Positions 8,287 to 17,284 are shown, counted from the first letter of the stretch. The stretch is 64,000 nt of DNA from Bog-473 sp963730395 (GCA_963730395.1 CAVSSK010000025.1:1-64000), one strand, 5' to 3'. Numbers and translations are program-made. The notes: a model not told the origin generated them from the letters alone.

Positions 8287-8703
8287 ATGCTGTCGGATTT
8301 CAAGAAGTTCGTCCTGCGGGGCAACGTCGTCGACCTGGCGGTGGCCGTGGTGGTGGGCGTCGCCTTCACGGCCGTGATCGCGGCATTCGTGGCGGACTTC
8401 CTCACCCCGCTGATCGGCGCGATCTTCGGAAAGTCTTCGTTCCAGAACCTGTACTTCACGGTGCACCACTCCAAGTTCATGTACGGCGACTTCTTGAACA
8501 AGGTCCTGTCGTTCCTCATCGTGGCGACGGTCGTCTTCTTCGCCGTCGTGGTGCCGCTGACCGCGCTGATGCGGCGGCTGAACCTCGTGCCCAAGGACGA
8601 GCCCCAGCCCGAGACGCGGCCGTGCCCGGAGTGCCTGAGCGACATCCCCGTGGGGGCCCGGCGCTGCGCGTTCTGCACCTCGGAGGTGGCGCCGGCCGCT
8701 TAG
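8287..8703 (+). CDS. mscL: Large-conductance mechanosensitive channel MscL
   Basis: A 138-residue protein starting at ATG 8287 after AGGAGGAG. It opens with MLSDFKKFVLRGNVVDLAVAVVVG, the family-defining N-terminal helix and first membrane helix, continues with FTAVIAAFVADFLTPLIG, and has a second membrane helix around FLIVATVVFFAVVVPLT. The pore releases solutes upon hypo-osmotic shock and acts in the cytoplasmic membrane as a pentamer. The cytoplasmic C-terminus ends in Cys-Pro-x-Cys ... Cys-x2-Cys (PCPECLSD and RRCAFCTSE), a rubredoxin/zinc-ribbon-like knuckle also found in some actinobacterial MscLs. Its stop overlaps that of the convergent rlmB by four bases. Confidence 0.93.
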   Translation: MLSDFKKFVLRGNVVDLAVAVVVGVAFTAVIAAFVADFLTPLIGAIFGKSSFQNLYFTVHHSKFMYGDFLNKVLSFLIVATVVFFAVVVPLTALMRRLNLVPKDEPQPETRPCPECLSDIPVGARRCAFCTSEVAPAA

Positions 8704-9566
8704 GTTCGTTGCGTGGTCGCCGTGGCGCGTTGGCGGGCGACCTCGAAGCAGGCCACCGCGCCGGCCACGCCGACGTTGAGCGACGGCAGCGTGCCGTGCT
8801 GGGGGATGGCCGCCACCGCATCACAGCGCCGGCGCACCAGCGGCGCCAGCCCCTTCTCCTCGCTGCCCACCACCAGGGCCACGGGCCCCTCGCCCAGCGG
8901 CAGGTCGTAGAGCGACTGCTCGGCCTCCCCGGCCAGCCCGATCGACCACACGCCGAGCTCGCGCAGCTCGCTCAGCGCGGCCGGCACGCCGCCCGCGACG
9001 GCGAAGAGCAGGTGTTCGATCGCCCCGGCGGCGGTCTTGGTGACGGTCGGTGACAGGCGGGCCGAGCGGTGGCGCGGCAGCACGACCCCGGTGACGCCGG
9101 CGCACTCGGCGCTGCGCAGCAGTGCACCGAGGTTGCGGGGGTCGGTGATGCCGGCCGCCACCAGCAAGAACGGTGACGTGCCGTGCCGGCCCGGACGGGT
9201 CAGGTCCTCGAGGGAGACGGGCTCGAGAGGCCGGGCCAGCGCCAGCACGCCCTGGGGCGCCTCGGTCCGGGCCTGGGCGTCGAGGCGGGCCCGGGGCACG
9301 GTCTCGACCGGGACCCTCATTCGGCCGGCCAACTCCTCGATCCGGTCCAGCTGTGGGGAGGGGTCCTGGTCCTCGGCGAGCATGATCCGCCGCACGGTCC
9401 GGCGCCCCACCGACAGCAGCTCGAGGACGGCGCGCCGGCCCTCGACCTGGTCCCCGCCCAGCTCGCTCAGGGCCTCGGGGCGGGGTCGGCCACCCGGACG
9501 CGGGTCGCGCCTCCGGTCCGGTGCACCTCGCGGCCCGCCGCGGGACGAGCGGTTCTTCGGGCTCAC
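8700..9566 (-). CDS. rlmB: 23S rRNA 2'-O-methyltransferase (RlmB/TrmH SPOUT family)
   Basis: 288 residues: a basic, Arg/Gly/Pro-rich tail of about 45 residues, an RNA-binding substrate domain starting at QVEGRRAVLELL, and a C-terminal SPOUT knot domain. The three SPOUT motifs are visible: DPRNLGALLRSAECAG, LVVGSEEKGL and PSLNVGVAGAVACFE. Enzymes of this type methylate a conserved guanosine in the 23S rRNA peptidyl-transferase region using SAM. It is the last gene of an ispD-ispF-rlmB run, with a 4-base overlap to ispF. In many actinobacteria cysS lies between ispF and rlmB; it is absent here. The exact target nucleotide cannot be decided from sequence alone. Confidence 0.88.
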   Translation of the reverse strand: MSPKNRSSRGGPRGAPDRRRDPRPGGRPRPEALSELGGDQVEGRRAVLELLSVGRRTVRRIMLAEDQDPSPQLDRIEELAGRMRVPVETVPRARLDAQARTEAPQGVLALARPLEPVSLEDLTRPGRHGTSPFLLVAAGITDPRNLGALLRSAECAGVTGVVLPRHRSARLSPTVTKTAAGAIEHLLFAVAGGVPAALSELRELGVWSIGLAGEAEQSLYDLPLGEGPVALVVGSEEKGLAPLVRRRCDAVAAIPQHGTLPSLNVGVAGAVACFEVARQRATATTQRT

Positions 9567-10039
9567 CGGGGCTCCATCAGCACGACGGCCAGGCAGGCGA
9601 TCCCCTCGGTGCGGCCGAGCGCGCCCAGGCCCTCGGCCCGCGTCGCCTTGACGGACACCGGCCCGCCGAGCACCGCGCTCAACAGCTCCGACATGGCCGA
9701 CGTGTGGGGCGCGAGGCGCGGCGCGTCGGCGACGACGGTGCAGTCGGCGTTGGCGCAGCCGTACCCCTCCCGGGCCGCCATGCGGACCACCTCGGTGAGG
9801 AGCGCCACGCTGTCGGCGCCCTCCCAGACCGGGTCGGTGTCGGGGAAGTGGCGGCCGAGGTCACCGAGCCCGAGCGCACCGAGCACGGCGTCGGCCAGCG
9901 CGTGGCAGACGGCGTCGGCGTCGCTGTGGCCGCCCAGCCCGCGCGCCCCTTCGATCTCGATGCCGCCGAGCACCAGCGGGCGGTGCGGGTCCTCGGAGAA
10001 GGGGTGGACGTCGATCCCCTGGCCGATGCGCACGCTCAA
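9563..10039 (-). CDS. ispF: 2-C-methyl-D-erythritol 2,4-cyclodiphosphate synthase
   Basis: 158 residues, the usual IspF length. The zinc ligands and active-site segments are present: GIDVHPF near the N-terminus, GGHSDADAVCHALADA, and the DTDPVWEGADS loop. The C-terminal KATRAEGLGALGRTEGIACLAVVL is typical. It forms MEcPP in the non-mevalonate isoprenoid route. The start overlaps the ispD stop. The frame opens with TTG at 10039 overlapping TGA; a GTG two codons downstream (10033) is equally possible. ispD and ispF being adjacent and coupled supports a shared role in supplying isoprenoid precursors, for example for the polyprenyl synthase at 17285. Confidence 0.93.
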   Translation of the reverse strand: MSVRIGQGIDVHPFSEDPHRPLVLGGIEIEGARGLGGHSDADAVCHALADAVLGALGLGDLGRHFPDTDPVWEGADSVALLTEVVRMAAREGYGCANADCTVVADAPRLAPHTSAMSELLSAVLGGPVSVKATRAEGLGALGRTEGIACLAVVLMEPR

Positions 10040-10680
10040 CCCTCCGGCGAGGCCAGCAGGCGCTCGGCGGCGCCCAGGTCGTCGGGGTCGGTGATCTTGA
10101 GGTTGCCCGGCTCGCCCGGCACCACCCGCACGGTGCCGCCGAGCGCCTCGACGAGCATGGCGTCGTCGGTGGCGCCGGTGCCGGCCTGCTCGTGGGCCCG
10201 CCGCAGGGATCCGGCCCGGAACGCCTGGGGCGTCTGGACGGCGACCAGCGTGCTGCGGTCCAGCGTGGTCGTGACGTTGCCGGCGCCGTCCACCGCCTTG
10301 ATCGTGTCACGCGGCGGGAGGCCGGGCACTGCTCCGTCCACCCCGCCTGCGGTCACGGCGGCGATCACGGCATCGAAGAGGCGGGCCGACGCCAGCGGCC
10401 GCGCCGCATCGTGCACCACGACCACTTCGGTGTCGTCGGGGACCGCGGCGAGCCCGCAGCGCACCGAGTCGGCCCGGGTGGGACCGCCCGCCACGACGAC
10501 ATCGGCCCCGTGGGAGTCCGCATCGAGCATGTCGTCGGGCAGCACGAGGACGACGCCGGCGGACGAGGGCCGGCACGCCTGGACGGCCCACTCGAGCACG
10601 GGGCGGCCGCCGAGGGAGGAGAACTGCTTGCGATCGCCGAAGCGCCGGCCCGCGCCACCGGCCACCACGATCGACCACAC
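10036..10680 (-). CDS. ispD: 2-C-methyl-D-erythritol 4-phosphate cytidylyltransferase
   Basis: About 214 residues from the GTG at 10680. It has the nucleotidyltransferase N-terminus IVVAGGAGRRFGDRKQFSSLGG, the VVVVHDAARPL motif, VPGLPPRDTIKAV, and VAVQTPQAFRAGSLRRAHEQ, with TDDAMLVEALGG towards the end. These are the CTP- and MEP-binding features of IspD. It begins 30 bp after the carD stop and has no strong ribosome-binding site, so a nearby TTG at 10683 cannot be ruled out. The open frame extends back through carD in another frame, but that part has no similarity. The carD-ispD-ispF order is common in actinobacteria. Confidence 0.92.
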   Translation of the reverse strand: MWSIVVAGGAGRRFGDRKQFSSLGGRPVLEWAVQACRPSSAGVVLVLPDDMLDADSHGADVVVAGGPTRADSVRCGLAAVPDDTEVVVVHDAARPLASARLFDAVIAAVTAGGVDGAVPGLPPRDTIKAVDGAGNVTTTLDRSTLVAVQTPQAFRAGSLRRAHEQAGTGATDDAMLVEALGGTVRVVPGEPGNLKITDPDDLGAAERLLASPEG

Positions 10681-10709
10681 CAACGCCGGGGTGCGACCGG
10701 GCCGGGCGA

Positions 10710-11189
10710 TCAGGTCAGCGCGTCGTTCAGACGCTCTTCGGCCGTCTCCTCGTCCACGTTGAGGGCGAAGGTCAGCTCGGACACCAGGATCTGGCGGGCC
10801 CGCTGCAGCATGCGCTTCTCGCCGGCCGACAGCCCCTTGTCCTTGTCCCGGATGGAGAGGTTCCGCACGACCTCGGCGACCTGGTAGATGTCGCCCGAGC
10901 GCAGCTTCTCCGAGTGGTTCTTGTAGCGCCGGGACCAGTTCGTCGGCATGCGCGCCTCCTTCTTGCGCAGCACGGCGAAGACCTCCTCCACCTCCTCGTC
11001 GTTGATCACCTCGCGCAGGCCGACCCCCTCGGTGTTGTCGGCCGGGACGTTCAGGATCAGGTCGCCGTAGGCCAGCCGCAGGACGAGGTACTCCCGCTTC
11101 TCGCCGAACGCGACCTTGGTCTCGCGCTTCTCGATGACGGCCGCCCCGTGGTGGGGGTAGACGACTTTGTCTCCGACCTTGAAGGACAC
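10710..11189 (-). CDS. carD: CarD-family RNA polymerase-binding transcription factor
   Basis: 159 residues from the GTG at 11189, which gives the family start MSFKVGDKVVYPHHGAAVIE and has AAGGAG eleven bases upstream. The N-terminal Tudor-like RNA polymerase interaction domain (to about residue 60) is followed by the all-helical DNA-binding part with RMPTNWSRRYKNHSEKLRSGD and RDKDKGLSAGEKRMLQRARQIL. CarD stabilises open complexes at rRNA and many housekeeping promoters and is essential in mycobacteria. It heads the carD-ispD-ispF-rlmB run. A longer frame to 11237 would be preceded by a poorly conserved Cys/Arg-rich stretch and is less likely. Confidence 0.93.
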   Translation of the reverse strand: MSFKVGDKVVYPHHGAAVIEKRETKVAFGEKREYLVLRLAYGDLILNVPADNTEGVGLREVINDEEVEEVFAVLRKKEARMPTNWSRRYKNHSEKLRSGDIYQVAEVVRNLSIRDKDKGLSAGEKRMLQRARQILVSELTFALNVDEETAEERLNDALT

Positions 11190-11322
11190 AGGACTCACGA
11201 CTCCTTGGGCGCACCGGGTCCGCCCGCATGGGCACACGGACGTGGTGGCGCTGCTGTTGAGAGGATGCCAGGGCGGGCTCGAGCCGCCCGATGGTGGCCA
11301 ACTATTTTACCAGGTCCGCCCG

Positions 11323-12384
11323 TCACTCGTAGCGCTCGAAGATGCTCGCCTCCACCAGGCGGGCCAGGCCGTCACGGATGTGGCGGGCCGTGGCCGCGCC
11401 GATGCCGTCGACGGACTCGAGCTCGGCGGCCGAGGCGGAGAGGATCTCGGGCAACGAGCCGAAGCGCTTGACCAGGCGCTCGATCAGCGTCTCGGAGAGC
11501 GGCTGGGGCAGACGATGCAGGAGGCGGTACCCGTGTGGTGCGAGCTCGGTGTGCAGTTGGTCGTCCGACGCCGGGAGGCTGAGCGCCGCCACGACCTTGC
11601 GCAGGTCCATGAGGGTGTCGGGGGAGAGCGAGCGCAAGTGGGCGATCCCGTTCTCGTCGGCGTAGTCGCGCAGGACCAGCGTCAGGCTCTCCTCGACGCC
11701 GGCGCTCAGCTCTTCGGTCTGGAGGTGGATGAGCCGGCCGTCGGAGCCGAGCTCGACGAGATGGCCCTCGATCTCCTCGGCGATGCGGCGCACCATCTCG
11801 CCCGGCTGGAGCACGGAGACGACGTCGCGGACCGAGACGGTGTCCTCCATCTCGAGGCGGGTGAGCGTCGAGAGCGCGTCGTCGTAGCGGGCGCGGAAGC
11901 GTTGCAGGGTGGAGAGGGCCTGGCTCGAGCGGTCGATGAGCCAGCCCGCGGACTGCGTGGTGTGCTTGCGGTCGTTCCGGTACACCGCGATGGTCGCCAT
12001 GGCCTCGGAGACCGCGATCACGGGCACGTCGATGGAACGGGCCACCCGCTCGGCCGTGCGGTGGCGGGTGCCGGTCTCCGAGGTGGGGATCGTGGCCTTG
12101 GGGACGAGGTGCACGTTGGCCCGCGCGATGCGTGACGCGTCGGCGGCCAGGATGATGGCGCCGTCCATCTTGGCCAGCTCGGAGAGTCGTTGGGGCGTGT
12201 ACTCGGCATCGAGCAGGAATCCCCCGGTGCACACGGACAGGACCGCCGGGTCGTCCCCCACGATGATCAGAGCGCCGTGCTTGGCCTGCAGGATCCGGTC
12301 GAGGCCCTCCCGCAACGTGGAGCCCGGCGCGATCATCGCCAGCGCGTCGTTCAGCGGTTGGCTGCCGCCGGCACCGTCGACCAC
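11323..12384 (-). CDS. disA: DNA integrity scanning diadenylate cyclase DisA
   Basis: About 353 residues, the full family length. The N-terminal DAC domain has the cyclase motifs KMDGAIIL (DGA) and SETGTRHRTAER (RHR). A helical spine follows, and the C-terminus carries the helix-hairpin-helix LESVDGIGAATARHIRDGL. DisA forms octamers that make c-di-AMP from two ATP while scanning DNA; branched structures switch it off. It begins 24 bp after the radA stop, and radA-disA linkage is common in actinobacteria and firmicutes, where RadA and DisA interact functionally. The GTG start at 12384 lies upstream of the conserved ALAMIAPGSTLREG; the exact start is less certain. Confidence 0.94.
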   Translation of the reverse strand: MVDGAGGSQPLNDALAMIAPGSTLREGLDRILQAKHGALIIVGDDPAVLSVCTGGFLLDAEYTPQRLSELAKMDGAIILAADASRIARANVHLVPKATIPTSETGTRHRTAERVARSIDVPVIAVSEAMATIAVYRNDRKHTTQSAGWLIDRSSQALSTLQRFRARYDDALSTLTRLEMEDTVSVRDVVSVLQPGEMVRRIAEEIEGHLVELGSDGRLIHLQTEELSAGVEESLTLVLRDYADENGIAHLRSLSPDTLMDLRKVVAALSLPASDDQLHTELAPHGYRLLHRLPQPLSETLIERLVKRFGSLPEILSASAAELESVDGIGAATARHIRDGLARLVEASIFERYE

Positions 12385-12407
12385 CCCGGCATCGTACCCG
12401 GCCCCGT

Positions 12408-13796
12408 CTACGAACCGGCCAGGGCCAGCGCCTCTGCGAGGGTGCGCACGCCATGCACCACCATGGAAGGGGGTCTGACCGCGCCGTCGCCCAGCGTCGA
12501 GGCGGGCACCAGCGCCGTGGTGAAGCCGGCGCGTTGCGCCTCGGCCAGACGGCGGTCGGCGCCGGGGACGGTGCGCACTTCTCCGGCCAGGCCGAGCTCG
12601 CCGAACGCGACCAGCTCGGGCGACACCGGCCGCTGACGCACCACCGACGCCAGGGCGAGCGCCACCGCCAGGTCGGCCGCCGGCTCGGTGATGGTGATGC
12701 CGCCGACGGCGGCGACGAAGAACTCGCCGGGCACCGGCACGTCGACGCCGGTGCGGCAGGCCAGGACCGCCAGCAGCAGGCTCGCCCGCGCCGCGTCCAC
12801 GCCCAGGGTGTGGGGCCGGCCGGCCCCGGCGCCACCGCCGGTCCCCGGCCCCAACAGGGCCTGCACCTCGACGAGCAGCGGACGCCGACCCTGCAGGACG
12901 GGCACGACCACGCTGCCGGGGACGCCGGCCATGCGGTCCCCCAGCATGAGCGGCCCGGGGTCGGGGACGGCGCGCAGGCCGTCGTCGCGCATCTCGAAGA
13001 TGCCGACCTCGCCCGTCGGGCCGAAGCGGTGCTTGACCGATGTGAGCACGCGCAGCGCGTGATGGCGATCGCCGTCGAAGGACAGCACGGTGTCGACGAG
13101 GTGCTCGACGGCGCGCGGGCCCGCCAGGTCGCCGTCCTTGGTCACGTGACCCACCAAGAGGAGCGGGACGCCGCTGGACTTGGCCAGCCGGGTGAGACGC
13201 TCGACACAGGCGCGCACCTGAGCCAAGCTGCCGGCCGGCTGGGCCAGCTCGGGGTCGGAGATCGACTGGAGCGAGTCCACGACCACGATGGCGGGGCGGT
13301 GGCGCGTGACGGCGGCCTCGATCGCCTCGACGTCGGGACCCTCGAGCGCGAGCAGGTGGTGGGGAACCGGGCCGATGCGCGTCGCCCGACCGCTGACCTG
13401 GGTGAGCGACTCCTCGGCCGAGGCGAGCATGACGTCGACGCCCCGGGAGGCCACCGACGAGAGCACCTGGAACAGCAGGGTCGACTTGCCGATGCCCGGC
13501 GGGCCGAAGACGAGGGTCACCGAGCCCGTCACGACGCCGCCACCGAGGACCCGGTCGAGCTCGCTGACGCCGGTGGGCAGCGGGCGCGCCGCGTCGCTCG
13601 ACACGTCGCGCAAAGCCACGGCCGTCACGGTGTCGGCGTTGGCGGCCCGGCCCGGCCGGTGCACCCGGACGGACGCCGGACCCAGGGTGTTCCACTCGCC
13701 GCAGTGGCCGCACCGGCCGACCCAGCGCAGCGAGGTGGTCCCGCACGCCGTGCAGACATAGGGGACGTCGGAACGCGCGCGCTGGGTCGTGGTCAT
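12408..13796 (-). CDS. radA: DNA repair protein RadA (Sms)
   Basis: 462 residues with all RadA parts: an N-terminal four-cysteine zinc finger (Cys-Thr-Ala-Cys ... Cys-Gly-His-Cys, about residues 15-33), a RecA-like ATPase with Walker A FGPPGIGKST and Walker B IVVVDSLQS, the RadA-specific motif here as KHRFG (usually KNRFG), and a C-terminal Lon-protease-like domain with FFVAAVGGITITEPAADLAVALALASV. RadA is a hexameric helicase promoting branch migration in recombination. It is followed by disA. The Asn-to-His change in the KNRFG motif is mild and does not remove the Lys or Arg. Confidence 0.95.
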   Translation of the reverse strand: MTTTQRARSDVPYVCTACGTTSLRWVGRCGHCGEWNTLGPASVRVHRPGRAANADTVTAVALRDVSSDAARPLPTGVSELDRVLGGGVVTGSVTLVFGPPGIGKSTLLFQVLSSVASRGVDVMLASAEESLTQVSGRATRIGPVPHHLLALEGPDVEAIEAAVTRHRPAIVVVDSLQSISDPELAQPAGSLAQVRACVERLTRLAKSSGVPLLLVGHVTKDGDLAGPRAVEHLVDTVLSFDGDRHHALRVLTSVKHRFGPTGEVGIFEMRDDGLRAVPDPGPLMLGDRMAGVPGSVVVPVLQGRRPLLVEVQALLGPGTGGGAGAGRPHTLGVDAARASLLLAVLACRTGVDVPVPGEFFVAAVGGITITEPAADLAVALALASVVRQRPVSPELVAFGELGLAGEVRTVPGADRRLAEAQRAGFTTALVPASTLGDGAVRPPSMVVHGVRTLAEALALAGS

Positions 13797-13919
13797 GTGG
13801 GCACGCTACGGAAGGGCTGTCACACACCGCTCGGCCGCTCGGCACGTCAGGTGACAGGCTCGCGGGATGGACACACCGAGTCGGGCCGACCGTGACGTGG
13901 AACGTCCGGCGTGGGCGCC

Positions 13920-14432
13920 ATGACGACCATCCGGCCATCGCGTCCCGACGACGCCGCAGGGATCCTGGCCGCGGTCACCGACGCCTTCTCCGACGACACC
14001 CGTGACGCCACCGAGGAGCTCGAGATCGTCCGCCGCACCTGGAGCCGCAGCACGCCGTCGGACCGGATCGAGCTCGTCGCCGTCGACGGCGGGGCCGTGG
14101 TCGGGCACGCGCTGGCGGCGCCGGGGCGCCTCGACGGCGACGCGACCGCGGTCGCCGGGGTCGCCCCGGTGTGCGTCGCCCCCACGCACCAGGGCCGGCA
14201 CATCGGGTCCGGGCTCGTCCAGGACATGATCCGCCGCGCCGAGGCGCGCGCCTGGCCCCTGCTGGTGCTCCTCGGCGACCCCGCCTTCTACGGGCGCTTC
14301 GGCTTCGAGCCCGCCGGCCCTCTCGGACTCAGCTATGCACCCGTCGGGACGGGCAACCCGCACTTCCAGGCGCGACGGCTCCCGGGCGACGCAGCCACTC
14401 TGCGCGGGGAGTTCTCCTACTGCTGGGAGTGA
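13920..14432 (+). CDS. GNAT-family N-acetyltransferase (YhbS-like)
   Basis: 170 residues from ATG 13920 (a GTG at 13911 is an alternative). It opens with TTIRPSRPDDAAGILAAVTDAF, a typical GNAT first strand and helix. The acetyl-CoA-binding segment is APVCVAPTHQGRHIGSGLVQDMIRRAEARAW, containing the Gln-x2-Gly-x-Gly/Ser loop. Then come LVLLGDPAFYGRFGFEPAG, characteristic of the YhbS/COG3153 branch, and a short C-terminal strand. The substrate is unknown. It stands alone between radA and clpC, divergent from radA by about 120 bp and convergent with clpC. Confidence 0.85.
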   Translation: MTTIRPSRPDDAAGILAAVTDAFSDDTRDATEELEIVRRTWSRSTPSDRIELVAVDGGAVVGHALAAPGRLDGDATAVAGVAPVCVAPTHQGRHIGSGLVQDMIRRAEARAWPLLVLLGDPAFYGRFGFEPAGPLGLSYAPVGTGNPHFQARRLPGDAATLRGEFSYCWE

Positions 14433-14591
14433 GGGCTATCCAAGAAGGTTGGAGCAGTCCGGGCGGCGACGTTTCCGGAACCATTCACGATGTCGTTGAT
14501 AGTTGGAAAAAAGCTCCACGTCGCACACCCGGCCCTGGCCGTGGAACTCACCAGGTCGACCCCCCCGGGGCGAGGGCGTCGACGGGAGCGA

Positions 14592-17102
14592 CTACTCGGC
14601 GTCGGCGCCGGCGCCGGCCAGCTCGAGCGGCGGGGGCTGGATCCCCTCTATCGCCGTGAAGCTGAGCTGCGGCCCCTCTCCGTCGATGGGCGACTCCTCC
14701 ACGTCGACGACGATCGTCTCGCCGACCCGGAACTCCTTCCACAAGATGCGCTCCGACAGCGGGTCCTCGACCAACTGCTGGATCGCTCTGCGTAGGGGCC
14801 GTGCCCCGAGCTGCGGGTCGTAGCCCTTCTCGGCCAACAGCGTGCGGGCAGCGGGCGTCAGCTCCAGGCCGATGCCCTGGTCCGACAGCTGCTTGACGGT
14901 GCGCGACATGAGGAGATCCACGATCTCGGTGACCTCGGCCCGCGAGAGCTCGTGGAACACGATGACCTCGTCGATCCGGTTCAGGAACTCGGGACGGAAG
15001 TGGCTCTTCAGCGCCTCGTCCACCTTGGCCTTCATCCGCTCGTAGGTCACGGCCTCCGAGGTCTTGGCGAAGCCCATCGAGGACTTGCGCAGGTCGGCGG
15101 TGCCCAGGTTCGACGTCATGATCAGCACCGTGTTCTTGAAGTCGACGGAGCGGCCCTGAGCGTCGGTCAGGCGACCGTCCTCCAGGATCTGCAGGAGCGT
15201 GTTGAACACGTCGGGGTGGGCCTTCTCGACCTCGTCGAAGAGCACGACCGAGAACGGCTTGCGCCGCACGGCCTCGGTCAGCTGGCCACCCTCCTCGTAC
15301 CCGACGTAGCCGGGGGGCGAGCCGACCAGACGGCTGACCGTGTGCTTCTCCATGTACTCGGACATGTCGAGCTGGATCAGCGCGTCCTCGTCGTCGAAGA
15401 GGAACTCGGCCAGCGTCTTGGCGAGCTCGGTCTTCCCGACGCCCGTGGGGCCGAGGAAGATGAACGAACCGCTCGGACGCTTGGGGTCCTTGAGGCCGGC
15501 GCGCGTGCGCCGGATGGCACGGGACAGGGCCTTGAGCGCCTCTTCCTGCCCTATGACCCGCTTGTGCAGCTCCTCCTCCATGCGCAGGAGCTTGGCCGTC
15601 TCCTCCTCGGTGAGCCGGTAGACCGGGATGCCGGTCCAGGCGGCCAGCACCTCGGCGATGACCTCCTCGTCCACGACGTCGAACAGGTCGACGCCGTCGG
15701 CCCGCATCTCGGCCTCTTGGCTCTCCTTGCGGTCGAGGCGCTCCTTCTCCTGCTCGGCCAGCTTCTTGGCCTGCTCGAAGGCGCCCTTCTCGATGGCGGC
15801 CTCCTTGTCGGCGCGCAGGCGTGCGATCTCCTCGTCGAGCTTCTTGGCGCCCGGCGGGGTGCTCATGCGCCGGATGCGCAGGCGGCTGCCGGCCTCGTCG
15901 ATGAGGTCGATCGCCTTGTCCGGGAGGTAGCGGTCCGCCAGGTAGCGATCGGCCAGGTTGGCGGCGGCCACCAACGCCTGGTCGGTGATGCTGACGGCGT
16001 GGTGCGACTCGTAGCGGTCGCGCAAGCCCTTCAGGATGTCGATGGTCAGCGCCACCGTCGGCTGGTCCACCTTGACGGGCTGGAAGCGCCGCTCGAGGGC
16101 GGCGTCCTTCTCGAGGTGCTTGCGGTACTCGTCGATCGTCGTGGCGCCCACGGTCTGCAGCTCGCCGCGCGCCAGCATCGGCTTGAGGATGGAGGCGGCG
16201 TCGATCGCACCCTCGGCGGCGCCCGCGCCGACCAGCGTGTGGATCTCGTCGATGAACAGCACGATGTCGCCCCGGGTGCGGATCTCCTTGAGGACCTTCT
16301 TCAACCGCTCCTCGAAGTCGCCCCGGTAGCGGCTGCCCGCCACGAGGGCGCCCAGGTCGAGCGTGTAGAGCTGCTTGCCGGTCAGCGTCTCGGGCACCTC
16401 GTTGGCCACGATGCGCTGGGCCAGGCCCTCGACGATGGCCGTCTTGCCGACGCCGGGCTCACCGATCAGGACGGGGTTGTTCTTGGTGCGGCGCGACAGG
16501 ACCTGCATGACGCGTTCGATCTCTTTGGCACGTCCGATGACCGGGTCGAGCTTGCCGTCCCGGGCGAGCTGGGTGAGGTTGCGCCCGAACTGGTCGAGCA
16601 CCGGCGAGCCCGAGGGGTTGTCGCCCGAGCTGGCGCCCTGGCTCGCGCCGACGGACTCCTTGCCCTGGTTTCCCGACATGAGCTGGATCACCTGCTGGCG
16701 CACGCGCCCGAGGTCCGCACCGAGGCTCACGAGGACAGTGGCCGCCACGCCCTCGCCCTCGCGCACGAGACCGAGGAGCATGTGCTCGGTGCCGATGTAG
16801 CTGTGACCGAGCTGCAGGGCCTCGCGGAGCGAGAGCTCGAGGACCTTCTTGGCCCGCGGGGTGAACGGGGGTGAGCCGCTCGGCGCGGTCCCGGCCATGC
16901 CGATCGTCTCCTCGACCTTCTCACGCACGGCCTCGAGGGAGATCCCGAGGGACTCGAGCGCCTTTGCGGCGACCCCCTCGCCCTCGTGGATCAGCCCGAG
17001 GAGAATGTGCTCGGTGCCGATGAAGCTGTGATTCAGCAGGCGCGCTTCCTCCTGCGCCAGAACCAGCACCCTCCGTGCCCGGTCGGTGAAACGTTCGAAC
17101 AC
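14592..17102 (-). CDS. clpC: ATP-dependent Clp protease ATP-binding subunit ClpC
   Basis: 836 residues. Two Clp-N repeats (FTDRARRVLVLAQEEA and FTPRAKKVLELSLREA) cover residues 1-145. D1 has Walker A GEPGVGKT (214-221) and IVLFIDEIHTLVGAG. A UVR-containing middle region follows (DKEAAIEKGAFEQAKKLAEQEK). D2 has GPTGVGKTEL, VVLFDEVEKAH and the ClpP-docking region. ClpC unfolds proteins for ClpP and, in actinobacteria, replaces the ClpA type. It stands alone, divergent from the polyprenyl synthase gene. No CIRCE or HspR (HAIR) element could be recognised in the 180-bp upstream gap. Confidence 0.97.
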   Translation of the reverse strand: MFERFTDRARRVLVLAQEEARLLNHSFIGTEHILLGLIHEGEGVAAKALESLGISLEAVREKVEETIGMAGTAPSGSPPFTPRAKKVLELSLREALQLGHSYIGTEHMLLGLVREGEGVAATVLVSLGADLGRVRQQVIQLMSGNQGKESVGASQGASSGDNPSGSPVLDQFGRNLTQLARDGKLDPVIGRAKEIERVMQVLSRRTKNNPVLIGEPGVGKTAIVEGLAQRIVANEVPETLTGKQLYTLDLGALVAGSRYRGDFEERLKKVLKEIRTRGDIVLFIDEIHTLVGAGAAEGAIDAASILKPMLARGELQTVGATTIDEYRKHLEKDAALERRFQPVKVDQPTVALTIDILKGLRDRYESHHAVSITDQALVAAANLADRYLADRYLPDKAIDLIDEAGSRLRIRRMSTPPGAKKLDEEIARLRADKEAAIEKGAFEQAKKLAEQEKERLDRKESQEAEMRADGVDLFDVVDEEVIAEVLAAWTGIPVYRLTEEETAKLLRMEEELHKRVIGQEEALKALSRAIRRTRAGLKDPKRPSGSFIFLGPTGVGKTELAKTLAEFLFDDEDALIQLDMSEYMEKHTVSRLVGSPPGYVGYEEGGQLTEAVRRKPFSVVLFDEVEKAHPDVFNTLLQILEDGRLTDAQGRSVDFKNTVLIMTSNLGTADLRKSSMGFAKTSEAVTYERMKAKVDEALKSHFRPEFLNRIDEVIVFHELSRAEVTEIVDLLMSRTVKQLSDQGIGLELTPAARTLLAEKGYDPQLGARPLRRAIQQLVEDPLSERILWKEFRVGETIVVDVEESPIDGEGPQLSFTAIEGIQPPPLELAGAGADAE

Positions 17103-17284
17103 CCTGACCGCCTCTCCTTTGTTCCTAATGCTTCTCGGCCCAGTGTACCTGTGGCCTTAGTGGAACACGCCGCAACCCCTTGCGACGGCCCATTCGGAGG
17201 AAAACCACGCCGACCTGGATTTCCTTCGCCCCTGCGACCAGGCGGTTGTCGCATTTCTGTGGTCGTGACCTAACGTTTGGGGGA
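17103..17284. promoter_or_regulatory. Divergent intergenic region between clpC and the prenyl synthase
   Basis: Promoters for both genes should lie here. Two dyads are visible: CGCAA-N4-TTGCG at 17171-17184 and GCGAC-N9-GTCGC at 17234-17252. Neither matches a known heat-shock operator. They may be regulatory sites, but short GC dyads are common in DNA of this composition. Confidence 0.3.

Noticed and set aside
10681..11301. N-terminal extension of ispD reaching through carD
   Set aside because: The extra 200 residues are Arg/Gly/Pro-rich and only reflect carD in another frame; IspD similarity begins at IVVAGG.
14952..16874. 640-codon open frame on the + strand opposite clpC
   Set aside because: It is a GC-rich shadow of clpC: no family motifs, high Leu/Arg/Val/His content and no ribosome-binding site. 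Similar long shadows lie opposite the relaxase (4450-6732) and hppA (61112-62185).
17171..17252. CIRCE or HspR heat-shock operator before clpC
   Set aside because: The two dyads (5 bp each) do not match TTAGCACTC or CTTGAGT-type elements.
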